A stretch of 64,000 bases of DNA from Biancaea sappan (Eukaryota > Streptophyta > Magnoliopsida > Fabales > Fabaceae), in assembly GCA_037074585.1 (NCBI GenBank), contig CM073494.1, positions 64,969,501 through 65,033,500 of the forward strand. The letters are read 5' to 3'. The notes beneath the pieces were generated by a model. The model made no database searches, was not told where the DNA came from, and worked only from the letters and a program-made list of their open reading frames with translations. A program made the position numbers and the translations under genes. Below, one piece after another: positions 1 through 12,786 of this stretch (positions are counted from its first letter, which is position 1; the number at the start of each line of letters is the position of its first letter).

Positions 1-675
1 ATGAATAGGCATGGCATTGATTTCAAACTTTAATTATTTAAAAAAATTAAAATAAAATGAAAAACCCTCAATTAGAAACGGTTGCAGAGAAAGGTTAAAT
101 CCACAGAAGTAACTTCAAAATCATCGAGCAAATCTGGGGATGGTTACATATTCAACATCATAACTCATCAAGTCACAAATTCTAATGAATTGATTTATTA
201 TTACAACATGTTCCAAGCAAAACCATACTACTTGCGGTATGAAGTCGTGAAATAAAAGTTGAAGCTTCATTTTCAAAATGACCTTCCAAACAATATCATT
301 ATTCCTAATTTTCCTCTAAGCTCAACACGGGGCATTTTGAAAGTGAAACTTGTCCCATTGGGAATTGAGCATGAAGGGAAATCCAGTCAAATTGGAACGA
401 TACAGTGAATGGGAAGCTAATTTATGACAACCTCCATTGTCTCGGGCAAACAAACAATTTTGAAGTCCAAAAGCTTAACAAAACCATCCTTCAAGCCTTT
501 GTTTAGTTCTAAGAGGAATTGGGATAAAGCTTGTTGGACAAAAAGCCTCCGGGAACAGAACCATCAATGTAATTTTCCTTCCCTTTACACCAATAATCTA
601 AATTATAATACAGAAATATCAGAAGAAGATGAAACAGAATGTATTCAAAATCTGAAGCTCATAACAAAGAAGAAC
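1..675. other. Unclassified left-edge sequence
   Basis: AT-rich sequence with several short open frames and no recognisable domain. If the exon proposed at 676-828 is real, its gene runs leftward through here, but I could not find a convincing second exon. Confidence 0.4.
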
Positions 676-828
676 CTTGTTGTTCATAGACTCAGCTTCC
701 TCTTTAGCTAGCCAGGAAGCCTGTCTCTCTGCAAGTAATCTTCCTCCAAGGCGCTCCATAGTATTCAAACCCTCATCCCCCTCCATTTTCTGGCCACTGA
801 AATAATCCACAGAACAATGTGATTCCAT
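676..828 (-). CDS. Possible first coding exon of an unknown host protein
   Basis: On the minus strand an ATG at 828 opens a frame of exactly 51 codons. It ends at AACAACAAG followed by GTTCTT, a plausible splice donor at 674-675. The translation has a charged, helix-prone stretch (TMERLGGRLLAERQASW, about residues 23-39, then an Ala/Glu-rich run), which looks more like real coding sequence than the surrounding AT-rich DNA. I have the impression that plant proteins of unknown function with coiled coils carry a similar segment, but I cannot name the family. No continuation exon was found to the left and no promoter was identified, so it may be a relic or chance. Downstream in-frame sequence past the donor quickly becomes low quality. 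Confidence 0.3.
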
Positions 829-1741
829 TTTCAAAGACAACCCATCTTGGTATTCACAATGCAGAATGCGAGAAAGAGAAACAAGAAAGAAAATCTAAGA
901 AATCCCACTCCATTTAGGATCCTCTTTGCCATTAACAGCTCCAATATGCCGATGCCCTATGCTTTGAGAGCAGCAATTGGTACAAAACGGTATTCACATA
1001 TTATGCCTCACTACACCAAAAAAAGGCAAATTAGGATAATATTCTTTGTAGATTATATGCCATACTGTATATGAAAATGGCCTAATTCGCAGTTAAAATA
1101 CAAGATACTAAAATTTAGCAAGCCATTTTACATTGACCTTCTAGAGACAGGTTCGTCCTTTAGGAATGATGATAATCAGAAAAAAAAAAGTTTATTCCAA
1201 AATCAGTTATATAGAACTAGATTGAGTTATTATTGAGATTTGAGAATCAAATTCGAGGAATTCTTTCTAAAACGATGATACTACAGCGGTATTGGAGCCT
1301 TTGGCACGCGATAGCTAAGATTAGATACGGGAGGATGTATGTGATTATTGCTTGTTGGCCGTGTGGCACAGGCATGGACAGACCCATATGTATTTTTTAA
1401 GGGCTAAATTGATGAAGTGTCACAATTCTATTGTAAAATAAAAAAAATGAAAAAAGTATCATTTTTATCTTTATAGTTTGACCTGAGCTTCAAATTTGTT
1501 CTAAATTTTTTTTTTTGGAAACCAAACTTGTCTTATATATTTCCAATTGATATCAACTTTGTCTTTGAACCTAAGTCAATCTAAACTGTTAACAGAAAAT
1601 AATGATTTGGACTCTTCCATTATACACATTAGCACCAACTTGTCTAGTTAAGCACTCATAAGTTTTCAATATGTTCCTTAAATTTCCTAAGAGTTTCAAT
1701 TCCATCTTATAAGTTGCATAAAATTTCAAATTCATCCTTGA
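829..1741. other. Unclassified AT-rich intergenic sequence
   Basis: No domain, element end or RNA gene was recognised. Short open frames here are of chance length. Confidence 0.4.
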
Positions 1742-2130
1742 TGTTTCTTAAAAGTTATGTCAAAATTTGATAGTGCTTTTAGACTGAATTCTATAAAATT
1801 CAGATTAATAATAAAATACTTGCATTTCAATCTATTGCATCACTTTGATTTAAAACATTTTACTAAATTTTTATGTTATGCAAATTTGGAGTATTGGGCT
1901 TTTGAAATAATGACTCCGTTGATTGCAATATGTTATGAATCTAATGCTTTTCCTGTTTCTTTTCTTTTTTTATCTTTTTAAACATGAGAAGAATTTGAAA
2001 CTTCAATAAATTGACAATTTGACACTAATTAAAAATTACATGACTTACAAGAAATGTCAATGATGAATTTGATATTTTTATGTAACTCATGACATGAAAT
2101 TGAAACTCTTAAACTAAATGAGTTGACGTT
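1742..2130 (+). repeat. Dispersed repeat, copy 1 (related to 46261-46843)
   Basis: The stretch beginning AAAAGTTATGTCAAAA and ending near AAATGAGTTGA matches 46261-46843 closely by eye, in the same orientation. The downstream copy carries extra internal sequence at about 46543-46665. No coding content, terminal inverted repeat or target duplication was recognised, so the class is unknown. Confidence 0.7.
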
Positions 2131-2509
2131 AATGTTTATGATGGATGGGTCCAAATTAATTAGTATTATTTGTCAACAATTTAGATGGAACTAAGTCATT
2201 TGGAAAAATAATTTACACTAATTAAAAATATATGAAATAAAATTGACACAAAAAAAACTTTTTGCAATGAAATAAAAATTTAGTTCAAACTTTAGGGACA
2301 AAAATTGTATTTTTTCTAATAAAAATTTGAGAAATGCTTTACGTTTTTTAAATTTACTCTAATTAATGTTATTTGAGTTGTGGGTAAGATTATATAGGTA
2401 TAAAGTTCTTCTAATAAAATTTATTTTTTTTATTTATAAGACTCAAATATAAGGCATTATTTCCTTAAAAAGAAAAAGTGACAAACCATGTAAACTAACC
2501 AAATTTGAT
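2131..2509. other. AT-rich spacer
   Basis: Nothing recognisable apart from A- and T-rich low complexity. Confidence 0.4.
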
Positions 2510-2658
2510 ATACTTTTGCAAATTTAATCACAATATTTGTTGCTGCAATATGTTTTCAATTGCAGTCTATCATGAACAAAATTGATATTCTAGTTTTTGA
2601 TGTTATTTTATTTTGTAATTTACATATTTCAGGAGAGAGGAGAGGAGAGAGGAGAGAA
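2510..2658 (+). repeat. Short dispersed repeat, copy 1 (related to 24900-25045)
   Basis: The block around GCAATATGTTTTCAATTG, through ATGAACAAAATTGAT and ending in CAGGAGAGAGG, is repeated in the same orientation at 24900-25045. The two copies flank the whole 22-kb nest of transposable elements. This copy ends in a purine run of AGGAGAG units. Confidence 0.7.
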
Positions 2659-2699
2659 TTTTCTTTTTATTTTTTTTATAAAAGCTATTCCCTATATTA

Positions 2700-2958
2700 T
2701 TAAGAATCAACTCTCATTACAGGGATAATACAAGAAGGGACATTATCCCGCCAAAAGGATTGTTCAGGAAGATCTAGCAAGGCTACGTGGAACCTTGTTA
2801 CAACCACGTGCGACCCACCTAATAGAAACATTACAGAGCTTTGAACATTCAAACAAAATATCCTTTGCAAAAAAACTAAGATAGGATGAATCAGCACCAC
2901 TCAGAGCAGTCTGGACCACAACACTTGAATCACTTTCAATCACTACATTCTCCAGCCT
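2700..2958 (-). pseudogene. LINE RNase H (RVT_3) domain, C-terminal half
   Basis: In the frame that continues from 7002 the translation shows the usual second half of the plant RVT_3 module: a VIESD-type strand carrying a conserved Asp, then IRWVARGCNKVPRSLAR, the counterpart of the conserved segment with Asn and an Ala/Leu-Ala-Arg helix. The stop at 2700-2702 ends the LINE ORF2. It is separated from its N-terminal half only by the element at 2968-7001 and the duplicated 9 bp. The canonical His of the last motif appears to be changed. Confidence 0.8.
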
Positions 2959-2967
2959 TAAGAAATT
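2959..2967. repeat. Target-site duplication (left) of the foldback element
   Basis: TAAGAAATT, repeated at 7002-7010 immediately outside the other element end. Nine bases is the Mutator-superfamily length. Confidence 0.93.
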
Positions 2968-4854
2968 GAGTCATTTGGGTTAGAGTTACTCTTTTTAAAA
3001 AAATTTAGCAAAATACTACTTTTCAACAACTATTTAGCTTAATATTACTTTTTCAGTCACATCACCTCATTTGTCTTTTTTTTTTTTATGATCCTGTTAG
3101 AAATTCAACTAGTCAAAGGTCGAGTTTCTAACAGTTATATTTAAAAAATAAAAATATAGAGAGGTCAACTCTCTATAATAAAAAAAAATTGATTCATGTT
3201 TGTGTTTGAATCAATTTTTGATTCCAACATACAAATACATATTGTTGAGACATGTGTCTCTCAATTTTTTTATTTTATAAATAGATTTTTAAATAAAATA
3301 ATAAATCTTTTGTAATTAAAAATTTAAAATAAAATCACAAAAATTAAAAATAATAAATAATATTATTCAGATAAATTTATTTGATTTATTTAGAGAAAAT
3401 ATATGATTATTATATAAAAATAGTGCAGAAATTTGAATTTAAAAATCATATTTTATACAAAAAAATATTTTTTAACTAAATATTAGTTTAACAAATTATT
3501 TTTTAGTATAAAATAAGTTGAAATTATATTAAATTTGAATTTAAGTTTGAAAAATAAAATTTTAATTAGTACTAAAGATCTTTGGCTCCAGTTTTCTAAA
3601 GTTTTTAAATAATTAGTACAAAAAAATTTTAACAAATAGTATATAAATTTCAATGGTACAAAAATTAGTATACGATTTATGGAATAAATATAATTATTAC
3701 AAAAACTTTTAGATTTTGTTTCTTGAGATTAAAATAACTTTAACATTGGGTAAGTGAAATGTATATTTAAGATTTTCTTTTGATGTTAATAAAAAAGACT
3801 ATTGAAAATAAAAAATTTCAATATTTGTTTGGTATCTAAAGAGCAGATGGAGATGGAGAGAACTCAGGCGAGGGAGAGGGAGAGATAGAGATAGCAAAGA
3901 AGGAGGGAGAGAGAAGGGAGATATTTTTTTAACTATTATTAGGGTTATTAGAGAAAGGGAGAGATAGAGATAGCAAAGAAGGAAGGAGAGAAGGGAGATT
4001 TTTTTTAAAATTATTATTAGGGGTATTTTTTTTTGTAATTTTAAGTTATGAGTACACCTGACAAGTGATGTGGCAGATGATTTTTGCCACGTTACAGCTT
4101 AGTCAACATCTTATATTAAGTTATTTGACGGTGTTAAAAAAAGGGCAATGCTTATGGTGGCAAGGAATTAAAGAAAATATATTGCAACAAATAGAAGAGT
4201 AAGAGAATAGGAGATTAACACAGAGAATTTATACTGGTTCAACTAATCTCAAGCCCACATACAATTTCTGAGTAAACTATTTAAGTATTTCACTAACAAG
4301 CTTGTAAACAGTTGGTATTTACAAACCACAACAAGTTCAATCTGGATACTTATTGAAACCACTACAAATTTGTAACCGCTTGGTACTTGTCAACCACACA
4401 AAAAGATATCAACACTAATTTATAGTTTCTAAGACTCAATAACCTTATCCAGTTTTTGAAAAACATTCTACAACTAAGATAGAGTTTTGAAAATATTTTC
4501 AATTAGTTTAAAAAATCTTTTTCTTGCAAATAAATTACTTTTACAAAGTGATCTTAGTCCTGAGGCACTAAAGGATGATTTTGTTCTTCTTATGGGGGAA
4601 CTAACACATACGATGAAGAAATGAAGGCGTCTACTCCTATTTGTGAGGGATTGACACCACTACGTCTAATGTCAGACTGAGTTTGATAGTTGGCTGAAGT
4701 CATACCCTGATATGCTATAAATGCATTCAGTGCGTAATGTAACGTCCTCAATTCTACTAATAATTTTTTCTAAATTCTAAATTTCATTTTTGAACACTTA
4801 GGATAATATAGAAGAATTCTCTTAATTAAGATATTACATAGATACAATATGGTA
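2968..4854 (+). repeat. Left arm of the foldback element
   Basis: Inverted copy of 5294-7001. It includes about 350 bp (roughly 3850-4200) absent from the right arm, with two copies of a purine-rich unit around GGGAGAGATAGAGATAGCAA (near 3880 and 3957). Confidence 0.88.
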
Positions 4855-5293
4855 TTTAATTAAGATAAATTACATCTTAAATTACATAACCTTTGTCATG
4901 ACCAGCTATCTGGACCTTTTTTATTGAATTCAAATATTTGGAAATGTCAAATCCATAAATTCATTTTAAAATCACATCTTTTTACAATAGATGGAAATTT
5001 TATTAAAAACATAACTGACGTCCTTTCTTATAAATATGGGAAGTATTGTACACAAATGACGTCCATTGACCACAGCCCCTGATAAAGACACGAGATCACT
5101 AAACCTACCAGACAACGGGAAGATTCTTTATTCTCACATATCACTCTACTACTCCTCTAGAGGGAGTTTCTTTCTATAACTGGATTTGAAAAGGGGAAAT
5201 ATGAGGGTGAGTGTTCGGAAAAAAAAACTCAATTAATGTACAATAAACTCAATAATATGAACAAAAATATACCATATTGTATCTCAATGAATG
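4855..5293. other. Central loop of the foldback element
   Basis: About 440 bp of single-copy sequence between the arms. No open frame of note. It contains two TGACGTCC/ATGACGTCC motifs near 5017 and 5058 and a short direct repeat of ACCATATTG next to the right arm. Confidence 0.7.
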
Positions 5294-7001
<1,708 letters not shown>

Positions 7002-7010
7002 TAAGAAATT
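7002..7010. repeat. Target-site duplication (right) of the foldback element
   Basis: TAAGAAATT, identical to 2959-2967. Confidence 0.93.
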
Positions 7011-7184
7011 TGCTAGCTTAACTCCTTCCAAGACAACAGTGGCTTTATAAAAGGCTGGGTTATCCCAATTCTTTCTCTTCTTGACCCATGCGCCTTTAAC
7101 CATACCAAGATTTTCTCTCGCAATGCATTTAATAGCACCCCCTTCACCCTTAAAAACAACAGCATCCACATTAATTTTAATCAA
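7002..7184 (-). pseudogene. LINE RNase H (RVT_3) domain, N-terminal half
   Basis: The translation opens with IKINVDAVVFKGEGGAIKC, matching the first strand of RVT_3 (an Asp-containing NVDAA segment followed by a Gly-rich turn and G-x-I). It then has the GAWVKK and EGVKLA segments that lead to the second catalytic acid. It stops abruptly at the insertion point of the foldback element. The remaining half is at 2700-2958 in the same frame. Confidence 0.85.
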
Positions 7185-7414
7185 AGAGTCCTATTGCTTT
7201 TCCCACTTGGAACATCTACTATTGGGTCTTATAGTGTTTTGTGGTTGAACACTTCTCCATTCATCCCAAGCCTCTAAACTCCTTTCCTAATTTTTTTTAT
7301 CGATAGATGACTCTTTCCCAGTTGTAAATTATTTCTTATACTCCGTATATTATAACATACTATGATAAGAGTGCAGAATCTACAATCAAACTAATTATCA
7401 TTTTCCTTCAAAAT

Positions 7415-7640
7415 CTACTCTCCCATGCTTGGATAAGAGTTCTTGTTGCCATATGGTATAGGAGCTCTATCCCAAAACTGACTTAACAAACCATATGACA
7501 TCATTACATGGTTTGGAGTTTCTTTTTGATTCTTACAGAGGAAACAATCAATAGGGATCTCCATACCTCTCATTCTTAACTTGTCACATATAGGTAAGAT
7601 ACCCCTACAAAGTCTCCAAAAGACCATTTTTTATTTATTT
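7415..7640 (-). pseudogene. LINE zf-RVT zinc-binding region
   Basis: The frame contains FWRLCRGILPICDKLRMRG, then CFLCKNQKETPNHVM, the C-x2-C...H pattern of the plant zf-RVT domain that sits between reverse transcriptase and RNase H in ORF2. It lies between the RT-distal region (7705-8409) and the RNase H half at 7002-7184, as expected, but in a different frame from its neighbours. The ORF2 therefore carries indels here. Confidence 0.75.
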
Positions 7641-7704
7641 GGTATGGTCAAATTCCAAAGTCTTTTCCATAATTTTTCATGTTTTTTAGTTGTAGGATCG
7701 TTCA

Positions 7705-9700
7705 TCATGTTTTCCAATTTCTGATTCTGCAATAGCTAGTAACAACTCTTTCTGAGAAGCTCCCATTAGCATTGGGCCTCCAAGACCATTTATCCTCTTG
7801 CTCTTGTTCACAAAAAGGAATTTTGAAGATTTCTTTTACATCACTAGGAGCAAATACTTGATTAATAAGGTCTTCATCCCATCCTCCTCTGTTTTCGAGA
7901 ATCAGATCTTGGCCTTTGCTTACAAAGTTTTCATCATTGACAAGATTGAAGGGCCTCGAGTTTTCTTGTCTCATGAGCCATGGGTCTTTCCATGTCTTTG
8001 TACTAGCTCCCCTATTAATGCATTTGACTAACCCTCCTTCTAGAGCTTTCTTCCATACCATCAAACTTCTCCAAATATAAGATGAATTGTAACCTAGACC
8101 TGCATCAAGAAAAGATGAATTTGAGAAGTACTTTGCCTTTAGGACTTTAAAAACTAAGCTATTCTCATTATTTAACAATCTCCTGCATTGTTTGGCAAGA
8201 AGGGAAAGACTAAAATTTTTGAAATCTCTAAAACCTAACCCTCCCCATCTCTTAGGCATAGTAATTTTATCCCAACTTAACCAATGTATTTTTCTAGAGT
8301 TAGAGTTAGACCCCCACCAGAATTTGGCAATAAGTTGAGCTAAATCATAGCAAAAAGAATTCGGGAGTAAGAAATAATTCATTGAATATGTAGGAATCAC
8401 TTGTGCCACAACTTTAATTAAAATTTCTTTTCATGCTTTAGATAGTAGCTTCTCCCTCTATCCTTGAAGCTGCTTCCAAATTCTATATTTTATAGCTTTG
8501 AATGTTGAATTCATACTTCTGCCCATCATCATTGGTAAACCTAAATATTTTTCATCCAAGGCCTCTTTGAATATTTGGAAGTGGCTCATGATGTTACCTT
8601 TAATATGGTCTGAACAATTAGGATTGGAAAATGATGCTGACTTTTTGAGGTTAATTTTTTGACCCAAGGCTCCCTTGTATACCTTAAGAATCTCTTTGAA
8701 ATTTCTACTGTTTTGTTCATCAGCTTCGAAGAAGATAAGGCTATCATCTGCAAAAAAAAAAAAGATGGGATATACGAGATGAGTTTCTACATACTTTTAA
8801 TCCTTTAATTTTTTTCCTTATCCTCATATTTAGAAATTAAATTACTTAGACCTTCAACACAAAAAGAAAAAGATAAGGTGAGAGAGGGTTTCCTTGTCTT
8901 AAACCCCTTTCGAGGGTGAAAATTTCACTGTCTTTGCCATTAATGGATACTCTAAACATCACCGATATGACACATCGCATAATTTTCTTGACCCTTCCTC
9001 TGCAAAACCCAGTTTGCTCATGACGGCCTCTAAAAAGTCCTATTCCACCCTATCATATGCTTTGCTCATATCTAGTTTTAATGCCAAAATTCCATCTTTT
9101 TTAACTTTTTTTTTAACTGAGTGAAGAATCTCATAAGCTATAAAGACATTATCTATGATCTATCTCTCCAGCACAAATGCACATTGGTTAGCAGATATAA
9201 TTTCAAGTAAAAACTTTTTAAGTCTATTAGCCAAAGATTTAGCAATAATCTTGTAACAAACATTACACAAACTAATAGGCCTATACTGATCCATACTATC
9301 TGGGTCCTTGATCTTTGGGATCAAGATTAACCGAGTTTCATTAATGTTTTCAATGTTTCTGCCATTAAGAAAATCTAACACAAAATTAATCACACTTCCC
9401 TCAACAGTATCCTAATAATGCTAATAAAAATAAGCTGGTAGCCTATCTACGCTTGGAGCTTTGAAAGGACTCATCTAAAAAACCACCTCTTTTATCTCTT
9501 CTTTATTAAAGGGTGCTAGTAGACTTTCATTCATCCTACTTGAGACTCTTTCCTGAATACTGTCAACCACATAACTAACATGGTTAATAATATTAAATGA
9601 GAAAATATCTTTAAAATAGTCAGCTGCTGCTTTTTCAATACCACCACCAAATTACCACATTCCTTCTTTATTTTTAATTCTCCATATTTTATTCTTCCTA
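7705..9700 (-). pseudogene. LINE ORF2 reverse transcriptase and RT-distal region, broken
   Basis: Minus-strand pieces in changing frames give a recognisable L1 reverse transcriptase. The finger segment has RLILIPKIKDP and YRPISLCNVCYKIIAK (about 9.2-9.35 kb). Palm motif A reads LDMSKAYDRVEWDF (about 9.05 kb). The catalytic box FADDSLIF lies near 8.74 kb, followed by GQKINLKKSA and YLGLPMMMGRS (8.46-8.67 kb). The 234-residue open piece at 7705-8409 holds the FWWGSN and WGGLGFRDF motifs and the KTWKDPWL segment of the RT-distal region. The GLRQGDP-equivalent motif is interrupted by a stop, and an A-rich run near 8.75 kb interrupts the frame, so no active enzyme is encoded. Confidence 0.85.
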
Positions 9701-9947
9701 GCTCTCAAATAAGCTTTGGAGTGAAAAAGAACTTTGTGTTCTTATCACCTTCCTTTAGCCAACTAATTATGGATCTCTGCTTCCATATGATTTCTTCATC
9801 TTCCAATACTTTATTTAAATCACTTTTGTGATCTTTTAGTTGTTTGGAATACCCCTCTTTTCAAATTCGAGCTTAATGTCTTGTTGGAGTCTCTTAATTT
9901 TTTTGATCAAAATGCCCAAAAGTTTTCCTACTCCACTTTGATAGCTC

Positions 9948-10609
9948 CTACCCCACTCTTTTCAATTTTTCTCCCAGTGAATCATCATAGTTTGCTTGAG
10001 GCTTCCATCTTTCTTGTATCACTTTTTCGCATTCTGCATGTTTGGTCCAATATTGCTCAAACCCAAAGGTTTTCCTTCTCCCATTGTTGTTATTAGTATC
10101 CTGAATTCGACCAAATAAATCACAAATGATCGGAATATGGTCAAAATTTCTTTTACAAAAATGATTCACAACAAAATGAGGAAAAATAGAAATCCACTTA
10201 TCATTTACTAGGAAGTGGTCTAGTCTCACTCTGATGTTTCCCTCTTCCTCCCTTTGGTTGCTCTATGTGAAGGGATATCCAACAAAGCCAATATCTTTTA
10301 ATCCACATACATCCACAGCTTCTATGAATGAATTGATTTGATGCTATGGTCTCCAAGCACTACCTTGCTGCTCATTTGACTTCAAAACCTCATTGAAGTC
10401 ACTGGTAACAAGCCACGAAAGGTTAAAGTGGTTTTTCAGTCTTTTAAAATTTGCCAACTACAGTATCTCAAGTTTGTTATAGGTTCACCATAGAAGCCAA
10501 AAAATCTCACTCTTTATTATGTTTGTCATATACACTCGCATCGATATGATAACAAGATTCAGAAAGAATTGTCATAGTAGAGTTACTATACCAAAGGAGG
10601 CCTGAACCA
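9948..10609 (-). pseudogene. LINE apurinic endonuclease (EEP) domain, C-terminal part
   Basis: The piece at 9948-10229 shows RLDHFLVNDKWISIFP followed by FDHIPIICDL, the last EEP motifs (an RLDR-like segment and S/D-H-x-P-I). Upstream minus-strand translation to 10609 gives further EEP-like sequence with stops. The domain is cut at 10610-10614 by the solo LTR and resumes beyond 12786. Confidence 0.8.
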
Positions 10610-10614
10610 CCTTT
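10610..10614. repeat. Target-site duplication of the solo LTR (left)
   Basis: CCTTT, repeated at 12782-12786. Five bases is usual for LTR retrotransposons. Confidence 0.88.
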
Positions 10615-11865
10615 TGTCACGACCCGTTTTCTGGGCACATGACCGGCACAATAATGAATATCCCATCACTGTAAGCCTTTCGATAAACTCTTCGCCACGA
10701 GTTGAATTATTTCTATATTATCAAAATAATCATTCCTTAATAAATACGAAGAAAATATATCAAATTTTCTTATTTGAAATTCATAGAGATGATTTGCATA
10801 TAATAATAGATCCTTAATATAAAATACATTATTGCACTGAAATACAAGCCAAATACCAAATACCAAATCCCCAACCTAGATATCCTAGACGATTATAGAG
10901 CAACATAATTTACATCAAAAGAGGGGCTTACCTGACAGCGAAAAGGTCCAAGGTGATCTACTCCTCTAGCTAATATTCTTCGCCAATAACCTGATCTGAA
11001 CAAAAAGATTTTACATAGAGTGTGAGCTTTTAAACTCAATGAGCGAATCGGCCTCGCATTAATAAAATTCAAATACATCACCAGTCATGCAAGTATACCT
11101 AAAGGCTCAAACTCAACCAATAGACATAGTTAAAAATTACATACAAGAAGATAAAAATCCATTCAATTCAACAAACGTTACTAGTACTCATCAATGACAA
11201 TATATCCCGGAGAGCGCACATAGGCCGGCTCACCAATTTTGTATATTTCTGCCATGATGCACAACCTCATCCTCTTAGCTAGGGCGCCTCACGGATCTAT
11301 TACCGATCAGGGCTATATCCCTACTGAGGGAATCGTTGTCTCCATACTTGTTGGTCAAGATACCCTTTAAACTGGGTTTTTCACTTTGCCGTGAGAGGAA
11401 GTACTGTCCCGCTCAATCACAATCAATAGCACAGTATTTCATATCATAATTAGAAGTATAATATAATATTCATCCATATAACATGTATAGTGTGTAACTA
11501 TATTATAGGTTTATAAACTATAAATCAAGATAACAATTAAACTGTTTTTGAAAAGATTCAAACTTCACATCATCATGAAATACTTGTTTCGTCTTATCCA
11601 TACTTCTGGATTATCTACCTAGATTTGCTAATCTGAATCCATTTTACCCTTATAAATCTTGGGAGTGCCCTACGACATACTTTTTATCATCATCAATGCT
11701 AAAACCTTATTAAAACGGGATCGTTCCACTCACCTGGATTCTGTACGAGTATCACTTCTTTAAGTTGTTACAGACAAGAGTACACAGATGAATTTCAATG
11801 TTCCGCTACGAAGATTTTCATGAAAGATTAGAGAAAACAAGTTGTGATTGTTTTCATATAGATAC

Positions 11866-11951
11866 TGTTTATATATATGGTTACTATTCATATGTATGTT
11901 CACTATTCATACATATAGTTACTATTCATACGTATGGATACTATTCATACC
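11866..11951. repeat. Short tandem repeat in the solo LTR (about 20-bp unit)
   Basis: Four imperfect copies of a unit like TTACTATTCATACGTATGG follow one another. Related CTATTCATA/GAATAGT motifs recur near 12650-12725. Confidence 0.75.
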
Positions 11952-12388
11952 AAAAATAGAGAATACAATCTGTAAAAGAGTACACCAGGTAAGTTTCCAG
12001 GAAAGAGTTGAGGGTCGCAATGGACACACTTAAAAATCAGGTCTTTTCTTAGCCATAACTTTCCTAGATATATATTCTTCACAGTTTATATTCTATTTTG
12101 GTAATCAGGGATTCAAAATAATATATAGGTAGCTAAGGACAGTTTTTCTTATGTGAAAGATCAGCCAAAGCCTCAACCACAGAGCATACTTAAGAAAATA
12201 ATTTTTAAAATTTGTAAGGCATAGAAATGACATAGTATCCTTACCTAAGCTGAAAAGGAATGGCCCAAAATCTCAGAGGTCTAACGTCGGACCAAGAAAT
12301 CTTAAGGAGAGAAGAAGAGAAGTTGAAGGTGTGATTTTGAAAGTGAAATGGAAGAGCCTATTAATAAGAAAATTTAAGGGTACTATTC

Positions 12389-12517
12389 CATCTACCATTT
12401 CACCTACCCATTTCACCTACCCCGTCTCACCTACCAATTTCACTTACTAATCTCACTTACTAATTTCACTTACTAGTCTCACCTACCAATTTCACTTACA
12501 AGTCTCATCTACTAGTA
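12389..12517. repeat. Short tandem repeat in the solo LTR (about 13-14-bp unit)
   Basis: About nine imperfect copies of a unit like TTTCACCTACCAA (variants TCTCACTTACTAA). Confidence 0.85.
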
Positions 12518-12781
12518 TAATCAATTTGCTAATTTAGTTTTCTTTCAATTTAGACCCTCAGGGAATTTTCTCATATAAAATGTCATTTTTCTCTCAGTTT
12601 CTTTCTAGTTTTCTCTTATGATCAAACCACATTTAGTATTTGACATTTCGATAGTATATGTGAATAGTACTGTATATGCGAATAATATTATATAGGTGAA
12701 TAGTTCCGTATACTGGAATAGTAATCATAGTTTGCAAACATATATTTATATTTTATTTTATTTTTTTCCACGGGTATTACA

Positions 12782-12786
12782 CCTTT
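12782..12786. repeat. Target-site duplication of the solo LTR (right)
   Basis: CCTTT, identical to 10610-10614. Confidence 0.88.

Larger units (their letters stand above)
10615..12781 (-). mobile_element. Solo LTR of a Ty3/gypsy-type element
   Basis: A 2167-bp segment beginning TGTCACGACCCG and ending CGGGTATTACA, with perfect CCTTT duplications on both sides, sitting inside the LINE endonuclease. Its termini match the LTR ends of the complete element at 33110-42062 (TGTCACATCCC...GGGTATTACA), so it comes from a related but different family. There is no internal region, so it is the product of recombination between two LTRs. The strand given follows the coding direction of the related intact element. 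It contains two short tandem-repeat blocks. Confidence 0.88.
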
